A DNA stretch of 64,000 bases from positions 744,001 to 808,000 of the forward strand of contig CAWDUP010000007.1 of the NCBI GenBank assembly GCA_963805505.1, read 5' to 3'. The notes under the pieces are model-generated. The model saw only the letters and a program-made list of their open reading frames with translations. It did no database searches and was not told the origin of the DNA. A program made the position numbers and the translations under genes. The stretch comes from JANPBY01 sp963805505 (lineage in GTDB: Bacteria > Actinomycetota > Actinomycetes > DATJPE01). Positions 25,461 through 33,640 of this stretch are shown piece after piece (the first letter of the stretch is position 1; each line of letters starts with the position of its first letter).

Positions 25461-26549
25461 TCAGGGTCGAACGGCTCCGACATAGGGCATCGAGTACAGC
25501 GGGGCGATAGTCACGCCCGAGGACGGGTTCGCTGCGTGCACGATCCGGCCACCGCCGATGTACATGCCCACGTGGTGAATCGGCGAGTAGTAGAACACCA
25601 GGTCGCCCGGCTGCAGCTGGCTAGCTGCGATGTGCGGACCAGAGTTGTACTGCGCGCTGGACTGATGCGGGAGGTAGACCCCCACCGAGCGGTAGGCGGC
25701 CATGGTCAGCCCTGAGCAGTCGTAGGAGTTTGGCCCGGTGCCCGCGTAGACGTAGCTCTTGCCGACCTGGGCCAACGCGAAGCGCACGGCCCCTGCCGCC
25801 CGTCCCGACGCGGGCGTGGACGAGCCATAACTTGGCGAGCCCCCGCCGCTGCTGCTCGTGCCACGCGTGTCTCGCGAAGCACGCGCTGCCTCAGCCGCCC
25901 GCTGGGCCTCGGCGGCGCTGGCCGCTCGAGCAGCGGCCTGCCGGGCCTCGAGCTTGCGGCGTTCCTCGGCCTTCAGGGTGGCCAGGAGACGCTGAGCCTC
26001 GGCCACCTTGGCGTCGATCGCGGCCTTCTTGGTGGCCATGTCGGCGCGGATCGACTCGAGGGTCGCAGCCTGTTGCTTGGCGATCAGCTTGTCAGCGGCG
26101 AGCTGTTGGGTGGCCACGGTGACCTTGTGCATGACGTCGGACTGCCGACGCGCGATGCCGTCGAGGTCGCTGGCCTGCTCGAGGAAGCTACCGGGGTCGT
26201 CGGCCAGCAGCAGCGCGAAGCTCTGGTCGAGTCCGCCGGAGCGGTAGGCGGCGGCCGCGAAGCCGCCCACGGTCTTTTGGAGTGCGGCCAGCTGGGCCTC
26301 CGAGCGGCTCACCTTGGCATTGACCTTGTCCAGCTGCTGCTGCGCCTTGTCGGCATCGAGCTTGGCGGCCAGATAGGCCTCGGTCGCGGCCTCGGCATCG
26401 TCCTGCAGCGCCGCCACCCGTCGCTCGACCTCGGAGACGGTCGGCTTGGGGTCGGCCTGGCTGATCGCGGGGGCCAGGGTCAGGGCACAGACGACGGCAG
26501 CAAATGCGGCAAGGGAACGCCGTACGGCTGCGCGATGGCGGGTCGCCAC
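25461..26549 (-). CDS. Secreted NlpC/P60 peptidoglycan endopeptidase (RipA-like)
   Basis: About 362 residues, starting at the GTG with a GAGGAG ribosome-binding site about 10 bp upstream. The longer frame is untranslated leader that overlaps the riboswitch. An N-terminal signal peptide (LAAFAAVVCALTLAPAISQA) is followed by a long coiled coil (about residues 40-230), a Ser/Gly linker and an NlpC/P60 domain with the catalytic Cys in YDCSGLTMAA and His in HHVGMYIGGG. Such proteins hydrolyse peptidoglycan stem peptides at division. Its leader carries a c-di-AMP riboswitch. Confidence 0.92.
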   Translation of the reverse strand: MATRHRAAVRRSLAAFAAVVCALTLAPAISQADPKPTVSEVERRVAALQDDAEAATEAYLAAKLDADKAQQQLDKVNAKVSRSEAQLAALQKTVGGFAAAAYRSGGLDQSFALLLADDPGSFLEQASDLDGIARRQSDVMHKVTVATQQLAADKLIAKQQAATLESIRADMATKKAAIDAKVAEAQRLLATLKAEERRKLEARQAAARAASAAEAQRAAEAARASRDTRGTSSSGGGSPSYGSSTPASGRAAGAVRFALAQVGKSYVYAGTGPNSYDCSGLTMAAYRSVGVYLPHQSSAQYNSGPHIAASQLQPGDLVFYYSPIHHVGMYIGGGRIVHAANPSSGVTIAPLYSMPYVGAVRP

Positions 26550-26562
26550 GAAGGCGGCTCTC

Positions 26563-26705
26563 CTCTTCCTCGACCGCCGACCGGGTGAGCTGACGGGTTC
26601 GGGCGGGGAAGTCGCCCTACTCCGACGACGAGTCGCCGGTGATTCACCCCAGGAACATGGTTCCCCGGTTCCGCTGGCCTCGGGCTTCACCAACCTAGGA
26701 GATGG
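26563..26705 (-). ncRNA. c-di-AMP riboswitch (ydaO/yuaA type)
   Basis: On the minus strand the leader contains the conserved blocks of the ydaO motif in order: CCGGGGAACC, GGGGTGAATC, GTAGGGCGACTTCCC, and CGAACCCGTCAGCTCACC with a GGCGG tail. Their spacing fits the consensus. The element ends roughly 15 bp upstream of the NlpC/P60 start. It is a known c-di-AMP-binding class, typically associated with actinobacterial cell-wall hydrolase genes, and here it should repress the hydrolase when c-di-AMP is high. The exact ends are estimated by eye. Confidence 0.92.
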
Positions 26706-26795
26706 AGCCTAGGAAAGTTGAGCTCGTGACCCTCGGATTGAGCGGAGACGCCGGAGCCCCTCGGGTGAGAAGCGTCGAACCGACATCCGGCGAGC

Positions 26796-26824
26796 ACAGT
26801 AGCCACCACGGGGGTGGGAATCAA
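26796..26824 (-). promoter_or_regulatory. Putative promoter for the riboswitch transcript
   Basis: On the minus strand TTGATT is followed by a 17-bp spacer and TACTGT. The predicted start of transcription is about 85 bp ahead of the riboswitch core, which leaves room for the aptamer. This is a by-eye match to a housekeeping sigma promoter only. Confidence 0.45.
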
Positions 26825-26906
26825 ACCTGCCACACCGTCGTCACCCGAGAGAGCGACGATTCCGCGCTGGCCGCCGTCGTTTCGGCCGCGACCTGCGTGG
26901 CGGATC

Positions 26907-27149
26907 TCACATTGCGTGGTCGATGTGTCGCTCTGTGTCGTCGTCGGGCGGGTCGATCGTTGACAGCCTCAGTGGCGGCACCAGACCGGAGGCGGCCAGG
27001 ACCGCCAGGGCGTCGCGTTCCTGCGCATCCAGCGTCGGCGCGTAGGCCGGCTGACCGGACTCCAGGCGGGTCGGGCCCAGCAGGACCGTCACGACGCAGT
27101 CGTCGCACGCCAGGTCTCGCATCTCGCACGTGCCACAGTCGATGAGCAT
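26907..27149 (-). CDS. Small Cys-rich conserved hypothetical protein
   Basis: An 80-residue protein chosen to start at the ATG giving MLIDCGTCEMRDLACDD, with GGAGAGG upstream. Three Cys near the N-terminus (CGTCEM, ACDDC) are followed by two short hydrophobic/Pro segments and an acidic tail. Similar short actinobacterial proteins starting with DCGTC are known to me as hypothetical. Cys residues suggest metal binding. It lies between the riboswitch promoter region and the NYN gene. Confidence 0.6.
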   Translation of the reverse strand: MLIDCGTCEMRDLACDDCVVTVLLGPTRLESGQPAYAPTLDAQERDALAVLAASGLVPPLRLSTIDPPDDDTERHIDHAM

Positions 27150-27239
27150 CACGACCACCTCTCCTTCGGCACAGACGCTAGGCAGCGGCACCGACAGTTT
27201 CTCGGGGCAGGGCTGCCGGATCCGGGCCGAATGGCAACG

Positions 27240-27273
27240 AACGGGGCGATCTGCGGTATGCCATCGCCCCGTT
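27240..27273 (-). terminator. Hairpin downstream of the NYN gene, possible terminator
   Basis: An 11-bp perfect stem (ACGGGGCGAT/ATCGCCCCGT extended by one A-T pair) with a 12-nt loop lies about 55 bp beyond the NYN gene stop on the minus strand. No T tract follows, so the call is tentative. Confidence 0.45.
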
Positions 27274-27287
27274 AGGAGCCACTCGTC

Positions 27288-27338
27288 GAGGCGATTCCTG
27301 ATCAGCCTCGGTCGAGGCGATTCCTGATCAGCCTCGGT
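27288..27338. repeat. Tandem duplication over the stop codon of the NYN gene
   Basis: A roughly 25-bp unit (read on the plus strand, GTCGAGGCGATTCCTGATCA and following) occurs twice in direct succession. It spans the TGA stop of the minus-strand NYN gene, so a second copy of the gene's last codons and a second stop lie just beyond the true end. Confidence 0.85.
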
Positions 27339-28650
27339 CGAGGCGGCGAACCAGGGCCTTCGAAGAGACCGCCCGGGCGCCGGCCGCCACCACTCCGTCG
27401 ATCACCTCTCGGTCGCTCGAGACCACGATCACCGGCCGCCCCGGGGGCTCCTCCCGAACCAGCCGACGAATCACCGAGTCGGCCGTGACGCCGGGCGGTG
27501 AGAACATGACCCTGACCGAACGGGTCGAGCCGGTGGGTGTCTGGCGATCCAGCTCCGCCCCGTCGAACACACAGGTGACTTCTGCTGCAGTCTGGGCCGC
27601 CACCGCCGTCAACCCCGTGAGCAAACGGGCCCGCTGGGCATCGAGGGCGAGGCCGCCGAATCCCGTCTTGGTCACGTTGTAGCCGTCCACGACGAGGTGC
27701 GCTTGGGGCAGGGCGAGCAGCTGGTCCAGCACGGCCGGATCGTCCTGGGCGAGCCCACGCGCCCGAGTCCCTTCGACGCCCGATGTTCCCGCGGGCGCAC
27801 CGAGCTCACCGGCCACCGCGTCCGCTGGGAGTTCGCCGAGACCAACCGGCGGCAAAGCGAGCTCACGGCGCAGGCCGGCCGCCGCGCCCAGCAACGTGTC
27901 GATCAACAGACGGAGACGTACGTCTTCGACGGAGCGGCCCTGCTTGGCGCTCCGCTTGGCCGTCTCGACCATGCCCTCGAGCTCGGCAAGCCGCTCTCGG
28001 GTTCGCCGCTCCTGCGCGTCGGCGGTGGCCAGGCGGCGGTCGGCCTCGGCTCGCCCAAACGCCTCGGCCTCGCGGGCCTCTTGGGCGCTGCGCTCGGCTG
28101 CGGCAACGGCGCGCCGGGCATCGGCGACACTGCGGCGCATGCCGGCCAGCTCCTTGCGGAGCGCCTCGTTCTCCGTTCGCGCTACCTCGAGCGCCGCCCG
28201 TCCCTGAGCTCGAACAGCTTCAAGCTGCTCGCGGAGACGGGACAGCTCGGCACCCGACACCTGGTCCTGCGCGACCCGTGAGTCCAGCTCCGCCGAAGCC
28301 GCAGCCACCCGGTCTGGCCATGTTGGCACCCTCAACAAGTACGCCAGCGCGGCTGCCTCGACCGGGTCCGCCGCCGGGGGAACCCTTCCAGCTGTGAGCT
28401 CGCGCGCCAGGTCGGGCTCGAGGGCACGGGCAAGCTCGCCCACCCGGGCTGCGAAAGCGGGATCGCTGTCGAGGACCGTCGAGAGCGGTCCCGAAGCCAG
28501 TCGCGCCCTTTTCGCTGGTGCGAATTTCGCGATCGAGCGCAGCCTCGTGGGGATCTCCAGCGGATCCATGGCCGCCAGCGCGTCCGAGGCGATGGCGACG
28601 ACGCGATCGCGAACCGGACCCGGGAGGACCACCTCAGGCAGGTCGTTCAC
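27328..28650 (-). CDS. NYN-domain (YacP-like) RNA-processing protein with coiled coil
   Basis: A 440-residue protein. Residues about 130-230 form a coiled coil (RLREQLEAVRAQGRAALE..., EAREAEAFGRAEADRRL). The C-terminal 145 residues are a NYN/PIN-like nuclease domain: HLVVDGYNVTKTGFG, CVFDGAEL, SSDREVIDGVVAAGARAVSS contain its acidic residues. Family members are predicted RNA-binding or RNA-cleaving proteins in actinobacteria. It precedes the CoA transferase, whose stop lies 4 bp upstream of the start, so the two likely form one operon. Confidence 0.85.
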   Translation of the reverse strand: MNDLPEVVLPGPVRDRVVAIASDALAAMDPLEIPTRLRSIAKFAPAKRARLASGPLSTVLDSDPAFAARVGELARALEPDLARELTAGRVPPAADPVEAAALAYLLRVPTWPDRVAAASAELDSRVAQDQVSGAELSRLREQLEAVRAQGRAALEVARTENEALRKELAGMRRSVADARRAVAAAERSAQEAREAEAFGRAEADRRLATADAQERRTRERLAELEGMVETAKRSAKQGRSVEDVRLRLLIDTLLGAAAGLRRELALPPVGLGELPADAVAGELGAPAGTSGVEGTRARGLAQDDPAVLDQLLALPQAHLVVDGYNVTKTGFGGLALDAQRARLLTGLTAVAAQTAAEVTCVFDGAELDRQTPTGSTRSVRVMFSPPGVTADSVIRRLVREEPPGRPVIVVSSDREVIDGVVAAGARAVSSKALVRRLDRG

Positions 28651-29846
28651 ACCACACCTCGCTCCCGCAGGGCAGCGACGTCACCCAAGGAGCGGCCCAG
28701 CTCGGCGAGCACGCTGTCGGTGTGCTCGCCCAAGTCCGGCGCCCGACCGCCCGCGACCGCGGAGGCGTCCGCCGGGTCCCCCAGCCACCGAAACACGGGA
28801 CCCAACCGCCCGAGCGGGCCGGCAGACTCGACAACCCCCCGCGTCAGCGCCACTGGATCTGCCAGGGCCTCAGCCACGTCGCGCACGGGAGTCACGCAGC
28901 AGTCGACCTCTGCCAGCGCATCGACCCAGTCGTCCCGGTCGCGGCTGAGCAGGCGCGCGGCCAGCTCGGCCCTCAGCCCCGGCTGAGCCTCGGGGACGTA
29001 CTGTTCCTGGGCGCGGCCCTCGTCAAGTCCGAGCGCGTGCAGCAGGCGCTGGAAGAACACGGGTTCGAGCGCGCCGACGGCCAGCTGTCGGCCATCGGCA
29101 CAGGTGTAGAGCCCGTAGCAGGCCAACCCGCCGGTGAGCATCTGGTGCTCACCCGGTGCCGCGTCGGCATACAGCCGTCCGGCGGCCGAAAGCCCCAACA
29201 TCGAGTAAGCGGCGTCGGTCATGGCGAGATCGCAGAACGCGCCCCGGCCGGTGCGCTCGCTGACCCGCAGCATCGACAAGACCGCCAGCGCCGCGTGCAG
29301 CCCGACCACGTGGTCGGCAGCCTGCACAGCAGGCGCCTCGCGGGACTGCTGGCCGCCGTCAGCCACCGGACCGGTCTCGGCCCGTGCCAGCAAGCCCGCC
29401 AGCGCCTGGGCGTTGATGTCGTGACCCGCTCGGGTAGCTACCGCGGCAGGCAGACCCCGTCGGCCCCGAAAGGTGATGGAGACCTGCACCAGTCGGGGGT
29501 TCAGTCGCGAAACAGTGCCCGGCTCGAGGCCGAGCCGTTCGAGGACCCCAGGTCGGAAGGAGTCGATCAGAACGTCGCTGGCCGCGAGCAGCTCATGCAG
29601 GATCTGCGCACCCTCGGCCGTCTTGAGGTCGAGAGTCATGGAGCGCTTGCCGCGGTTGAGCCACGCATGTGCCGCGCTGACGCCATCGGAGCCGTACGGC
29701 GCCGCAGCGCGCAACCCGTCCCCTACCCCCGGTTGCTCGATCTTGAGCACGTCGGCACCGAGGTCGGCCAGCAACAACGTGGCGTAGCCACCCGGCAACA
29801 GCCGCGTGAGGTCGAGCACGCGCACCCCCGCGAGCGGAGAGCTCAC
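28647..29846 (-). CDS. CaiB/BaiF CoA-transferase family protein (alpha-methylacyl-CoA racemase-like)
   Basis: A 399-residue enzyme starting at a GTG that overlaps the upstream gene by 4 bp (GTGA); the longer frame upstream is an artefact on the other strand of the exonuclease gene. LPGGYATLLLADLGADVLKIEQP is the family N-terminus, GHDINAQALAG carries the conserved Asp of class III CoA transferases/AMACR, and RGAFCDLAMTDAA follows. The substrate is unknown; racemisation of 2-methylacyl-CoA is the closest guess, while CoA transfer is the alternative. Confidence 0.88.
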   Translation of the reverse strand: MSSPLAGVRVLDLTRLLPGGYATLLLADLGADVLKIEQPGVGDGLRAAAPYGSDGVSAAHAWLNRGKRSMTLDLKTAEGAQILHELLAASDVLIDSFRPGVLERLGLEPGTVSRLNPRLVQVSITFRGRRGLPAAVATRAGHDINAQALAGLLARAETGPVADGGQQSREAPAVQAADHVVGLHAALAVLSMLRVSERTGRGAFCDLAMTDAAYSMLGLSAAGRLYADAAPGEHQMLTGGLACYGLYTCADGRQLAVGALEPVFFQRLLHALGLDEGRAQEQYVPEAQPGLRAELAARLLSRDRDDWVDALAEVDCCVTPVRDVAEALADPVALTRGVVESAGPLGRLGPVFRWLGDPADASAVAGGRAPDLGEHTDSVLAELGRSLGDVAALRERGVV

Positions 29847-30166
29847 GCGCCCGCGGCTGTGTCCTGGGTCGCCGCCGAGCCCTGGCCAGCGTGGGCGATC
29901 TGCGCGGCTTGGATGTCTGAGGCAGCCGTGGGCACCACCTCGACCGTGCCGTCGGTGTTGCACCACCGGCAGCGCACCGACTCGATCGACTCCGCGAGCA
30001 CCTCGACTTCCTCCACCTGCCCCTCGCCGGACAGATTCAGGTGCACGAACTCTCGCACCCGGCTGGAACGAGTGACATCGAATCTGGTCAGATTCCCGCA
30101 TCGGGAACAGCGCCACCTGCTCCCCTCGCGTGGGAGCGCGCTGATCGGCGATGGCGAATCGGGCAC
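29843..30166 (-). CDS. Zinc-ribbon conserved hypothetical protein
   Basis: A 107-residue protein with two CxxC pairs (CSRC around residue 20 and CRWC around residue 67) and a conserved TRFDVTRSSRVREFVH segment. The pattern is a short actinobacterial zinc-ribbon protein of unknown role. It translationally couples to the CoA transferase by a GTGA overlap and lies divergent from the exonuclease gene, 130 bp away. Confidence 0.7.
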   Translation of the reverse strand: MPDSPSPISALPREGSRWRCSRCGNLTRFDVTRSSRVREFVHLNLSGEGQVEEVEVLAESIESVRCRWCNTDGTVEVVPTAASDIQAAQIAHAGQGSAATQDTAAGA

Positions 30167-30296
30167 GGCCCGAGCCTACGCGGCCGGCTGCCCGGGCGGG
30201 CGACGGCGTGCGTGCCCAGAAGTGGCTAGCCGCGTCGGTGTGCTTCGGTGTGCCTTGCCGGCCAATGTCGGACCCGGCTCGTACCGTCAAAACGCC

Positions 30297-32057
30297 ATGT
30301 CGACGACCTCCACCTCCGTGCCCAACCGACAGTCGTCCTTCGACGAGCTGGGCCAGCCACTGCGCGAGGTGACGTTCGTGGTCGTCGACCTCGAGACGAC
30401 GGGCGGCTCCCCACGAGACTGCGCGATCACCGAGATCGGGGCGGTCAAGGTGCGCGCCGGTGAGGTCCTCGGCGAGTTCCAGACCTTGGTGCGGCCTCTG
30501 TCCTCGATTCCACCGTTCATCAGCGTGCTGACCGGCATCACCGACTCGATGGTGGCTTCGGCCCCTCCGATCGAGACCGCGCTGCCGGAATTCCTCGGGT
30601 TCACGGGCGACGCCGTGCTCGTGGCCCACAACGCGCCCTTCGACGTGGGATTCCTGCGCGCGGCGGCAGCCCAATGCGGACGCAACTGGCCCTCGCTGGC
30701 GGTCCTCGACACGGCCAAGCTGGCCCGCCGTGTCCTTCGCCGCGAGGAGGTTCGCGATTGCAAGCTGGCTACCCTCGCGCGCCACTTCCGGGCCACGACG
30801 ATGCCGACCCACCGTGCACTCGCCGACGCTCGAGCCACGGTCGACGTCCTCCACGGATTGATCGAGCGGGTCGGCACCGAGGGTGTCCAGTCCTTCGAAG
30901 AACTTGTGACGTACTCGTCGCGGGTTTCCAGCACGCAGCGGCGCAAGCGTCACCTGGCCGAAGCGCTGCCCCACGCGCCAGGTGTCTACGTCTTTCAGGA
31001 CGCGGCTGGACGCCCGCTCTACGTAGGCAAGTCGTTCGACGTCCGGGCTCGAGTCCGTTCCTACTTCACGGCCAGCGAGACCCGCACACGCATGGGTGAG
31101 ATGGTCGGGCTCGCCGAATCAGTCCGGCACATCCCCTGTCCCACGGGCCTGGAGGCCGAGGTGCGTGAGCTCCGGCTGATCGCCGAGCTCAAGCCGCGTT
31201 ACAACCGCCGGTCCCGATTCCCCGAGCGCGCCCTGTGGGTCAAGCTGACAGTTGAGGCGTTCCCGCGCCTGTCCGTGGTGCGCGAGGTCCGTGACGACGG
31301 CGCCACCTATCTCGGTCCGTTCGGCGGACGCCGCGTCGCCGAGCAGGCGGTCGCCGCTCTGCACGAGGCCTTCCCGCTCAGGCAGTGCAAGACCCGCCTG
31401 TCTCCTCGAACCACCGGCGCCGCGTGCGCGTTGTATGAGATGGGCCGCTGCGGAGCCCCGTGTGAGGGCCGCGAGAGCCCCGAGGACTACGCCCAGCACG
31501 TTGAGGCTGCCCGCGCAGCCGTCACGGGCGACCCCGGTGCTCTGGTTGCGGCCGTCACCCGCCGCATCACCCGATTGTCCGAGACGCAGCGCTACGAGGA
31601 GGCTGCCGCCCACCGCGACCGCATGGCCACCTTCGTCCGAATCGCAGCCCGGTCCCAACGCATCACTGGCCTGGCCGCTTGCCCGGAGTTGGTGGCCGCT
31701 CGTCGCACGGCAGATCTCGGCTGGGAGATCGCACTGATTCGACATGCCCGGTTGGCGGGTACGGCGACGGTTGCTCGCGGGCACGACCCATGGCCGACCG
31801 TTGGAGCCCTGGTGGCCGCCGGGGAGCAGGTCCAGGGCGGGGCCATACCCGCTGCCTCCGCCGAGGAGACCGAATGTGTTCTGCGGTGGCTCGACAACTC
31901 AGCGACTCGGCTGGTCGCGGTGGACGGCACCTGGGCTTCCCCGGTTCGCGGGGCTGGAGCGTGGGCAGAACACGGGGCCATGACCGGCTGGGACGTATCC
32001 GGGGGGGACGGCAGTGGCCGAGCCCTCGGCCGGCCTACGCGGGCCACCGTCCTCTGA
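30297..32057 (+). CDS. DEDDh exonuclease - GIY-YIG (UvrC-like) fusion
   Basis: A 586-residue fusion. Residues ~20-190 are a DEDDh 3'-5' exonuclease: VVDLETTG supplies Asp and Glu, VAHNAPFD the next Asp and HRALADARATVD the final His-x4-Asp. Residues ~215-300 are a GIY-YIG nuclease (GVYVFQ...LYVGKS), followed by a UvrC-like Cys segment (CALYEMGRCGAPC). This combination is known in actinobacteria as a DEDD exonuclease-domain protein related to UvrC/Cho and probably trims damaged DNA. Separate uvrC genes are expected elsewhere. Confidence 0.9.
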   Translation: MSTTSTSVPNRQSSFDELGQPLREVTFVVVDLETTGGSPRDCAITEIGAVKVRAGEVLGEFQTLVRPLSSIPPFISVLTGITDSMVASAPPIETALPEFLGFTGDAVLVAHNAPFDVGFLRAAAAQCGRNWPSLAVLDTAKLARRVLRREEVRDCKLATLARHFRATTMPTHRALADARATVDVLHGLIERVGTEGVQSFEELVTYSSRVSSTQRRKRHLAEALPHAPGVYVFQDAAGRPLYVGKSFDVRARVRSYFTASETRTRMGEMVGLAESVRHIPCPTGLEAEVRELRLIAELKPRYNRRSRFPERALWVKLTVEAFPRLSVVREVRDDGATYLGPFGGRRVAEQAVAALHEAFPLRQCKTRLSPRTTGAACALYEMGRCGAPCEGRESPEDYAQHVEAARAAVTGDPGALVAAVTRRITRLSETQRYEEAAAHRDRMATFVRIAARSQRITGLAACPELVAARRTADLGWEIALIRHARLAGTATVARGHDPWPTVGALVAAGEQVQGGAIPAASAEETECVLRWLDNSATRLVAVDGTWASPVRGAGAWAEHGAMTGWDVSGGDGSGRALGRPTRATVL

Positions 32058-32061
32058 CGGC

Positions 32062-32078
32062 ACCGGCTCATCGCCGGT
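32062..32078. terminator. Short hairpin between convergent genes, possible terminator
   Basis: A 6-bp stem (ACCGGC/GCCGGT, loop TCATC) lies 5 bp after the exonuclease stop codon and 28 bp from the trpD stop. It could serve both strands but lacks a T tract. Confidence 0.35.
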
Positions 32079-32105
32079 CCCTGCTGCCAGCCGCACACTC
32101 GGCGT

Positions 32106-33185
32106 TCAGGCGTCGGTGCTCCGCGCACCCCTCTCCTGGCTCGCGGCCAGCCAGCGCTCCAGCACGTCCGACGCGGCACCGGAGTCCACCGATTCGACGG
32201 CCCTGGTGCACGCCGCGCCGAGCTGGCCGGCAAGGGCCGCTCCATCACCAAGCTCGGTCGCTGAGACTGCGGCGTCATTCACGACCAGCGCGGCGGCAGC
32301 ATTGAGGATCGCCGCGTCTCGCACGGGGCCGGTCTTCCCGGCCAACAGACTGCGTATCGCCCCGGCGTTGACGACACGGTCACCGCCACGCAGATCTTCG
32401 AGGGTAGCCACGTCGAATCCCAGCTCGCGCGGATCGAGACTCACCTCGTTCACCGAGCCGCCGCTGACGACCCACACACGCGAGGTGGTCGTGATGGTGA
32501 GCTCGTCCAGCCCGTCGTCGCCGCGGAAGACCAGGGCGTGTGCGCCGCGACGCGCGTACACCTCGGCCATCAGCGCCGCGAGCCTCGGATCGGAGCAGCC
32601 AACCACCTGGGCTGCGGGCTGGGCGGGGTTGGTCAGTGGGCCAAGAACGTTGAACACCGTTGCGATCCCGAGCTCGCGCCTGGTTGGTCCGGCATGCCGC
32701 ATCGACGGGTGGTGAACTGGGGCGAAGCAGAACGTGATCCCGACCTCGTCGAAGACTTCGACCACCTGTTCGGGCTCGAGACTGAGGTCGAGGCCGAGCT
32801 CCTCCAGCACGTCCGCGGTGCCACAGGGAGACGACGCGGCCCGGTTGCCGTGCTTCACCACCCGGGCACCCGCACCTGCCGCGATCAGGGCGGCCATCGT
32901 GGAGATGTTGACCGTCCATGCAAGGTCGCCACCGGTACCGACGACGTCGACAGCCGGCCCGGCGACGTCGATGCGTCGACTGTGCCCGAGCATCGCCTTC
33001 GAGAGCCCATCGAGCTCGTCGACCGTCTCCCCCTTGGCCCGCAGGGCGACCAAGAAGGCCGCCAGCTGCGCCGAGGTCGCCCGGCCGGACATGACCTCGT
33101 CCATCGCCCAAGCGGCTTCATCGACCGAGAGGTCCCCGGCGGCGAGGAGCGAACCGAGCAAGCCCGGCCACCTGAGTTCGGTCAC
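32106..33185 (-). CDS. trpD: Anthranilate phosphoribosyltransferase
   Basis: A 359-residue enzyme of tryptophan synthesis. It retains KHGNRAASSPCGTADVLEELG (anthranilate/PRPP binding), FCFAPVHHPSMRHAGPTRRELGIATVFNVLGPLTNPA and CSDPRLAALMA. The PRPP loop reads GTGGDLAWTVNIST where the usual consensus is GTGGDGxxTxNxST, so the Gly after the Asp is Leu. This is unusual but flanking residues are conserved. No other trp gene is adjacent. It is convergent with the exonuclease gene and transcribed after the receiver-like gene. Confidence 0.92.
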   Translation of the reverse strand: MTELRWPGLLGSLLAAGDLSVDEAAWAMDEVMSGRATSAQLAAFLVALRAKGETVDELDGLSKAMLGHSRRIDVAGPAVDVVGTGGDLAWTVNISTMAALIAAGAGARVVKHGNRAASSPCGTADVLEELGLDLSLEPEQVVEVFDEVGITFCFAPVHHPSMRHAGPTRRELGIATVFNVLGPLTNPAQPAAQVVGCSDPRLAALMAEVYARRGAHALVFRGDDGLDELTITTTSRVWVVSGGSVNEVSLDPRELGFDVATLEDLRGGDRVVNAGAIRSLLAGKTGPVRDAAILNAAAALVVNDAAVSATELGDGAALAGQLGAACTRAVESVDSGAASDVLERWLAASQERGARSTDA

Positions 33186-33193
33186 GAGGCGCG

Positions 33194-33631
33194 TCAGGCG
33201 ACCGGCTGGTGCGCCAGCCGCTCACGCAGCAACGCGGCCGCGGCAGCAGCCAGCGCCCGCGGGTCCAGCGGGTGCGGTACGGCCGCATCGGCTCGTGACC
33301 ACGTGGCCAGCCAGGCGTCATCCACGCGTCCGGTCAGCACCAGAACCGGGGGGCAGCGGTAGATCTCGTCCTTCAGCTGGCGGCAGATGCCCATGCCGCC
33401 GGCCGGCACGGCTTCACCGTCGAGGATCACCAGGTCGAAGCCACCGCGATCCATCTCCGCGATGACAGCAGGTTCGGTGGCCACGTCGAGCAGATCGAGC
33501 ACGGGCAGGTCGGCCGCGGGCCGCCGACCGAGCGCTCGACGGACCGAAGCGCGGACGGTGGCGTCGTCGCTGTAGACGAGGACGCGAGACTGCACGGGCG
33601 CGGCGTCGGGTGCAGTGTCTTCGCTGGTCAC
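33194..33631 (-). CDS. Stand-alone receiver-like protein
   Basis: A 145-residue protein with the fold pattern of a response-regulator receiver: RVLVYSDDATV at the N-terminus, the putative phosphoacceptor in FDLVILDGEAVPAGG, VLVLTGR and a final helix. The active-site Lys is not evident (the VPHPLDP segment replaces it), so it may be degenerate. It has no output domain. It precedes trpD by 8 bp and is likely cotranscribed with it. The partner kinase is unknown. Confidence 0.7.
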   Translation of the reverse strand: MTSEDTAPDAAPVQSRVLVYSDDATVRASVRRALGRRPAADLPVLDLLDVATEPAVIAEMDRGGFDLVILDGEAVPAGGMGICRQLKDEIYRCPPVLVLTGRVDDAWLATWSRADAAVPHPLDPRALAAAAAALLRERLAHQPVA

Positions 33632-33640
33632 GGCCCGATG

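Noticed and set aside
26549..26693. 48 additional N-terminal codons of the NlpC/P60 protein
   Set aside because: They coincide with the c-di-AMP riboswitch core, and the internal GTG has a better ribosome-binding site and restores the signal peptide.
28647..30974. 775-codon open frame extending the CoA transferase
   Set aside because: The upstream 376 codons run antisense to the exonuclease gene; the GTG at 29846 fits the family start.
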